From Pectobacterium zantedeschiae (GTDB lineage: Bacteria; Pseudomonadota; Gammaproteobacteria; Enterobacterales; Enterobacteriaceae): a stretch of 64,000 nucleotides of DNA. Position 1 is the first letter of the stretch. Each line of letters opens with the position of its first letter. The notes beneath the pieces are model-generated. The model saw only the letters and a list, made by a program, of their open reading frames with translations, was not told the origin of the DNA and made no database searches. Below are positions 60,319-64,000 of the stretch, piece by piece. The position numbers and the translations under genes were made by a program. Location: assembly GCF_004137795.1 (NCBI RefSeq), contig NZ_NWTM01000001.1, forward strand, positions 124,001 through 188,000. Direction: 5' to 3'.

Positions 60319-61215
60319 ATGTCGCAAAACAAGTTTTTTATCAAGTTAGATTTGCATTGTGATGTCAAAATTATTTGCATTGAAAGCAATGATGATGAAT
60401 TTTTGTTTTTTTTAAAGTCGTTATTCTATACTCATTTATGTAATGTAGAAGATGAAATTAATATAGACGTTACAGTTTCTGCTGAGTTTGGATTACCATT
60501 AATACATTTTACAGAGTTAAGTAGAACCTTTAATTCGGTACGCTGTGGTTTATTAGTAAATTCTTCATGTGATTCAACTCAGTTTCAACTGTTTGGGTTG
60601 TTTAAATCGAAGGGCTTATATAAGGCTGCATTTAGAGAGATACGTGACCATCTTGATACATTCATTATAAATAATAACGTCATGACCTTACATGCTTCCT
60701 GTGTTAGTGATAGTCGTGGTGCGATATGTGTTATTGGTGATAAGTTTGCAGGTAAAACAACTCTCATGCTTAAGTTGCTCTCGCTTAATTATAATTTTAT
60801 ATCAAATGATAAACCATATATATATAAGTCAGAAGGTAAATTTTATGTCTTTTCTTTACCTGTAAGTGCTGGTATTCGCTACGGAAGTTTAGATATTTCC
60901 CCTTGTTTAAAAGATAGTATACAAAATCTTTCTTCCTCTGATGAAGTTGAATTTTCCACACAAGGTAGAGTTCATTTGTCACCAAAAGTAATCTGCGATA
61001 TTTTTAACACAAGTTACTGCAATCACTCTGCTATCAGAAAGTTTATTTATCTAGAAACGAATTATAAAAATGATAAATCTATTCTTTTTTCTAGTGAAAA
61101 ACTCGATGAAAACATTCTAAGTTGTAAAGACCTAACTCTGCGTGATTCTTTTCTTGATGCAGAGATCAAGATCTGCTCATCATATGAAGAAGCTCTATCC
61201 GAAGCAATTTGTTAA
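60319..61215 (+). CDS. HPr-kinase-like (HprK/PEPCK fold) protein
   Basis: A 298-residue protein. TLHASCVSD, then the P-loop GDKFAGKTTLMLKLL (about residues 138-152), then ISNDKPYIY, follow the HPr-kinase-like fold seen in peptide-tailoring kinases of lasso and related clusters. It could phosphorylate a residue of the peptide. It is the last gene of the operon, 3 bases after the kinase. Confidence 0.75.
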   Translation: MSQNKFFIKLDLHCDVKIICIESNDDEFLFFLKSLFYTHLCNVEDEINIDVTVSAEFGLPLIHFTELSRTFNSVRCGLLVNSSCDSTQFQLFGLFKSKGLYKAAFREIRDHLDTFIINNNVMTLHASCVSDSRGAICVIGDKFAGKTTLMLKLLSLNYNFISNDKPYIYKSEGKFYVFSLPVSAGIRYGSLDISPCLKDSIQNLSSSDEVEFSTQGRVHLSPKVICDIFNTSYCNHSAIRKFIYLETNYKNDKSILFSSEKLDENILSCKDLTLRDSFLDAEIKICSSYEEALSEAIC

Positions 61216-61353
61216 ATTTGGTAATCTATAGTAATTACTTTCAAAAAAGACTAAATAACTTCGCAAAATAGTAGATTACTCGAAAGGAGCTCAGTCCGAG
61301 TTGTGCGATCTGATCAATCGTCAAATATCCAAAATCACCAACCGGACTAAGCG
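61216..61353. other. Junction between peptide cluster and IS remnants
   Basis: 138 bases with no clear terminator. CGGACTAAGCG and CTCAGTCCGAG here look like the outer end of the IS630-type fragment that follows. Confidence 0.4.
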
Positions 61354-61556
61354 ATGCCACTCATAGCAGCAATTCCTAATGAAGAACGACAGTTGATACG
61401 TAAAGCAGCCCAACAAATCCACGATAAAAATCATGCCAGATGCCTCATTGCCATACTGATGTTGCATAGGGGAATGACAGTCACGGAGGTCGCCAGAATA
61501 CTCTGTGCCGCTCGTTCATCTGTCGGAAGATGGGTGAATTGGTTTACTTTACATAA
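61354..61556 (+). pseudogene. IS630-family transposase, N-terminal fragment
   Basis: Codons 1-68 of the 142-codon open frame (PNEERQLIRKAAQQIHDKNH, MLMLHRGMTVTEVARIL..., ARSSVGRWVNWF) are the HTH N-terminus of an IS630-type transposase. The frame then switches into IS3 sequence, so the catalytic domain is lost. Confidence 0.8.
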
Positions 61557-61688
61557 TGAGCCCGTGATTATGGCACTGACCGTGGCGGCTGAACGCTATC
61601 CGCGATATGGATTTAAAAAGCTTTTTCAGGTACTTCGCAGACAGGGCAATATCTGGAACCATAAAAGAGCTCACCGGATTTACTGCGC
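61557..61688 (+). pseudogene. IS3-family orfB internal fragment fused to the IS630 fragment
   Basis: NEPVIMALTVAAERYPRYGF, KKLFQVLRRQG and WNHKRAHRIYC are the OrfB region that follows EPVIxALT, and much of it is missing from the deleted IS3 copy at 51.2 kb. It is in frame with the IS630 part and ends where integrase sequence (other strand) begins. Confidence 0.8.
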
Positions 61689-62232
61689 CAGTGACAATCG
61701 CGTAACGGAACACCTGATTACAGGCTTGGCGAATCTTACGCAACTTGTCGAGTACGCCACGTTTTTCCAGCTTGCGCAGTGAGGTTAGCATCTCCAGCGG
61801 CTTGATCTCAGCAACAGGCCGTTTGCCGATATCAGGAAAAATATCGTTCTCAAAGGCTTCCATCAGGTCTTCAGCGTAGCCCTTCGACCAGTTAGGGCGT
61901 TTGTATTCATGCCATTCCAATGCGATAGCTTTGAAGGTGTTATCAACGAGCGTTTGGCGCAGTTGTTTGTCCACCTTCTTCTGTTCGCTGGGGTCAGTCC
62001 CGGTAGCAATCTGGCGTTTGGCTTCATCACGGCGTTGCCGGGCTTCAGATAGGGTAATTTCAGGATATACCCCAAGCGCCAGTGTTTTCTGTTTGCCGTC
62101 GAAGCGGTATTGCAGACGCCAGTATTTTGAGCCATTAGGATGGACTATCAGATGCATCCCTTCACCATCGGTAAGTTTATAAGCCTTGTCTTCTGGTTTG
62201 GCACTTCTGACTTTTACGTCGGTGAGTGGCAT
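61689..62232 (-). pseudogene. P4-type tyrosine integrase, N-terminal part only
   Basis: It starts MPLTDVKVRSAKPEDKAYKL with the DUF4102 arm-binding domain (about residues 1-90) and part of the core-binding domain (about 95-180, WSKGYAEDLMEAFENDIFPD). It stops at YAIVTGAVNP, where the IS3 fragment begins. The catalytic domain with the R-H-R-Y residues is gone. It is a trace of an integrative element. Confidence 0.88.
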
Positions 62233-62268
62233 AGCAGATCTCCATATTGAGGTGTCGGCATACGCTGG

Positions 62269-62321
62269 TTGTTGGTATAAGAATTCATTGAACGGGCTTG
62301 TACCATCACTTATACCAACAA
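62269..62321. repeat. Perfect 13-bp inverted repeat before the integrase
   Basis: TTGTTGGTATAAG (62269-62281) and CTTATACCAACAA (62309-62321) are exact inverted copies with a 27-base spacer, 37 bases before the integrase start. This is a likely arm-site, excisionase or integrase-operator sequence of the lost element. Confidence 0.7.
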
Positions 62322-62578
62322 ATCCTACTTGATGTACGTAGATGCCGGTAGAGTCTGGTTGACTGAAAACAGCGGATTTATAGCTAATTCACTGAAATTT
62401 AGGCCCCTACAGGATTCGAGTTGGCCACGTATCTATATTGAAATAAAAGGATTTTCACCAGTTCGAAAAACGTAGTGGCCCCCAAATGGGCCCCCAAACC
62501 TTTCTGGCTGGATTTTTTGCGGGTTATCCGCAGTAGGTGGTGGATTATATCCTGTTTTGGGGGAGGGAAGAATACAGC
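62322..62578. other. Remnant attachment-region sequence
   Basis: No gene seen. GTGGCCCCCAAATGGGCCCCCAAACC at about 62475-62500 contains an imperfect repeat of GGCCCCCAAA, of the kind found by integrase genes. No tRNA could be built from the flanking sequence. Confidence 0.35.
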
Positions 62579-62977
62579 TTATCGACTGACCCAGTTTTCC
62601 ACACGTAGCCCAGGCACACGCTCAAATTCACGCACATTGTTCGTTACCAGTATCAAACCTGCGGACCGAGCATGACCCGCTAGCATGGCATCATACGGGC
62701 CGATGGGTGTTCCTTGTTTTGCCAGCTCTGCACGAATTTGGCCGGTATGTACGGCAGCGTCAAAACCATAGTGCTGAACTTCCAGACGCGCAGAAAATCC
62801 GTCAATCACGGCCAGATTCTTTTCTGGGTTTACCGATTTCTCCGCACCATAGATCAGTTCCATCAGCGTGATAGCACTGATAGCAAACTGCCCGTAATAA
62901 CGGTGGAAAGCGTCCCTGACTTCCTGTTTGAGGACTAAATGTGGTGAATAGTGACAAATGAAGGAGTATATTATCAA
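62579..62977 (-). pseudogene. vapC PIN-domain toxin, 5' truncated (right copy)
   Basis: An open frame of 132 codons. From QEVRDAFHRYYG on it follows VapC toxins (ITLMELIYGAEKS, then GPYDAMLAGHARS and LVTNNVREFERVPGL, with three of the acidic PIN residues). The first 20 codons are unrelated, so the N-terminal LDTN aspartate is missing, and no vapB antitoxin lies upstream. It is probably inactive. It is homologous to the left remnant at 50.8 kb. Confidence 0.8.
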
Positions 62978-63025
62978 TATTAAAATAAGTGATTGATATA
63001 TAAAAATAACTTCTTGAATGGTATC

Positions 63026-64000
63026 ATGATGAACCTAAAGCACTTTATCACGGAATATGATGAATCACTAAGTAGTGAATTGAGTATTGACCCGCTTGGA
63101 CAACTGATTGTTTGGTCTTCATTTGGGCAGCAGATTTTTTGCAACCGTATTAGTTCTGTAGCCAATGATGTTCGCCACTACACACTCAACCTGTTACATC
63201 ACTATGTTATTCGAAGTGTTCTCAACGGTGCAGAAGTCCAACTTGGAGCGGCATTGCTGAAAAAGTATGATGGTAAAAATGACGTAAAATTGAAACATGC
63301 CTGTTTAATTTTCTTGGAAAATATCTACACATTATCGATGTGTAACAGTCAAAATAAATCAGGAGTGGTCACTACGGGCGTGTTAGGTATTGTTAAAGCC
63401 CGAGACAAGTTCGCTAAATCAGATAATAACCCCAGGCTTGTTTTCGGCCATGATGCAGATTCCCAACTCCTGACCCAGCAGTTATTCCTCGGTACCAATG
63501 GTCGTTATAAAACACCGATGATGAACATGCATTTCTTCGATAATAAATATAACTATCATCTACCTGATGGGGGCTCTGCGTGGGCGCTAGCGGGGCATTT
63601 TATTCTGGATACGCCACATTTGAAAAAGCTCTTTCATATGTTGTGCACCTATTTACGTACTCAGTTAAGTGCACGGCGTCAGCATGAATTAACGATCCGC
63701 TTTTTCGATATTGATAGAAAACTCACGCAAGCTTATGTGCAGTCATTCCGTTCCGTAGCATTCGTCGGGCGCTATGCTAAGGATTTCTGGCTCAAAATGA
63801 CCCACATACAAGAAGGCGCTTCCGGCGTACTGTACGATGTGCTTGAACAAGAATCATCAACGCAAAAAATGACGGTGGAAGATATTTATCAACAGGCGCT
63901 AAATCGTTGCCACGATGTAGGTGACCGAGCGCTGTTGCAACACATTGTTCATGTTGAACCTTTGTTGGCGGGTATTGTGTTGCTCTTTTCCGGTCTGTTA
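63026..64000 (+). CDS. Large unrecognised protein, 5' part (runs off the window)
   Basis: The frame from the ATG at 63026 (a second ATG follows directly) stays open for 325 codons to the window end. It begins MMNLKHFITEYDESLSSELS, then DPLGQLIVWSSFGQQIFCNR and GVLGIVKARDKF. No signal peptide, membrane helix or nucleotide-binding loop is seen so far. I do not recognise a family. Its position behind integrase and toxin remnants suggests accessory, perhaps defence-related, DNA; this is only inference. Confidence 0.75.
   Translation, partial: MMNLKHFITEYDESLSSELSIDPLGQLIVWSSFGQQIFCNRISSVANDVRHYTLNLLHHYVIRSVLNGAEVQLGAALLKKYDGKNDVKLKHACLIFLENIYTLSMCNSQNKSGVVTTGVLGIVKARDKFAKSDNNPRLVFGHDADSQLLTQQLFLGTNGRYKTPMMNMHFFDNKYNYHLPDGGSAWALAGHFILDTPHLKKLFHMLCTYLRTQLSARRQHELTIRFFDIDRKLTQAYVQSFRSVAFVGRYAKDFWLKMTHIQEGASGVLYDVLEQESSTQKMTVEDIYQQALNRCHDVGDRALLQHIVHVEPLLAGIVLLFSGLL

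Noticed and set aside
62400-62440. 3' end of a tRNA gene as attachment site
   Set aside because: CTCGAATCC resembles a T-loop, but the flanking bases do not pair to give a T-stem or acceptor stem.
62579-62977. Functional VapC toxin
   Set aside because: The N-terminal PIN aspartate segment is replaced by unrelated residues and there is no antitoxin gene.

Overview
The window looks like a chromosomal segment of a soft-rot enterobacterium, most probably Pectobacterium. This is inferred from enterobacterial-type proteins throughout, the order purE-purK / ppiB-lpxH / cysS-ybcJ-folD, an arn operon led by ugd, and a second pst-like transporter beside ppk-ppx. No rRNA, tRNA or CRISPR array was recognised. 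The genus call is an inference from protein resemblance, not a database result.

Layout. 1-3.2 kb: end of galT, galK and mgtE. 3.4-4.5 kb: an ohrR/ohr peroxide pair. 4.7-9.3 kb: two small genes, then ppk-ppx. 9.5-14.2 kb: an unusual pstC-pstA-pstB set with very large extracytoplasmic domains. 14.3-17.6 kb: an XRE regulator and the serine catabolic pair sdaC-sdaB. 18.1-25.1 kb: purEK, ppiB-lpxH, a DoxX protein, cysS, ybcJ and folD. 25.2-26.7 kb: a sensory diguanylate cyclase. 27.3-36.1 kb: ugd and arnBCADTEF for L-Ara4N modification of lipid A, with PmrA/PhoP-type boxes before ugd and before arnB. 36.2-40.0 kb: a Fur-type-box iron(III) ABC transporter fbpABC. 40.4-43.5 kb: a lone PTS IIA, a LysR regulator, an aldo/keto reductase and a hypothetical gene. 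44.3-48.4 kb: a Gram-negative dlt operon in the order dltD-dltX-dltB-dltA-dltC. 48.5-50.6 kb: the folate-independent methionine synthase pair mesD-mesX.

50.7-62.98 kb is a visibly AT-rich island. Its edges carry wreckage: two broken vapC copies, a deleted IS3-family element, an IS630/IS3 mosaic fragment and a truncated P4-type integrase. Between them lies an eleven-gene, nearly overlapping, single-strand operon. In order it holds a 75-aa peptide ending in two cysteines, a nucleotidyltransferase, a PqqD/RRE-like small protein, an AphA-like phosphatase, a nucleotide-sugar dehydrogenase, a radical SAM/SPASM enzyme, a Nudix hydrolase, an amidohydrolase, a DegT-type aminotransferase, an APH-like kinase and an HPr-kinase-like protein. 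I read it as a peptide-based (RiPP or peptide-scaffold) pathway of unknown product; this is the best candidate for an undescribed system here.

From 63.0 kb a large unrecognised gene runs off the right edge.

Together, arn and dlt suggest cell-envelope charge modification (defence against cationic peptides). ppk-ppx with pst-like genes covers phosphate/polyphosphate handling, and fbp handles iron.
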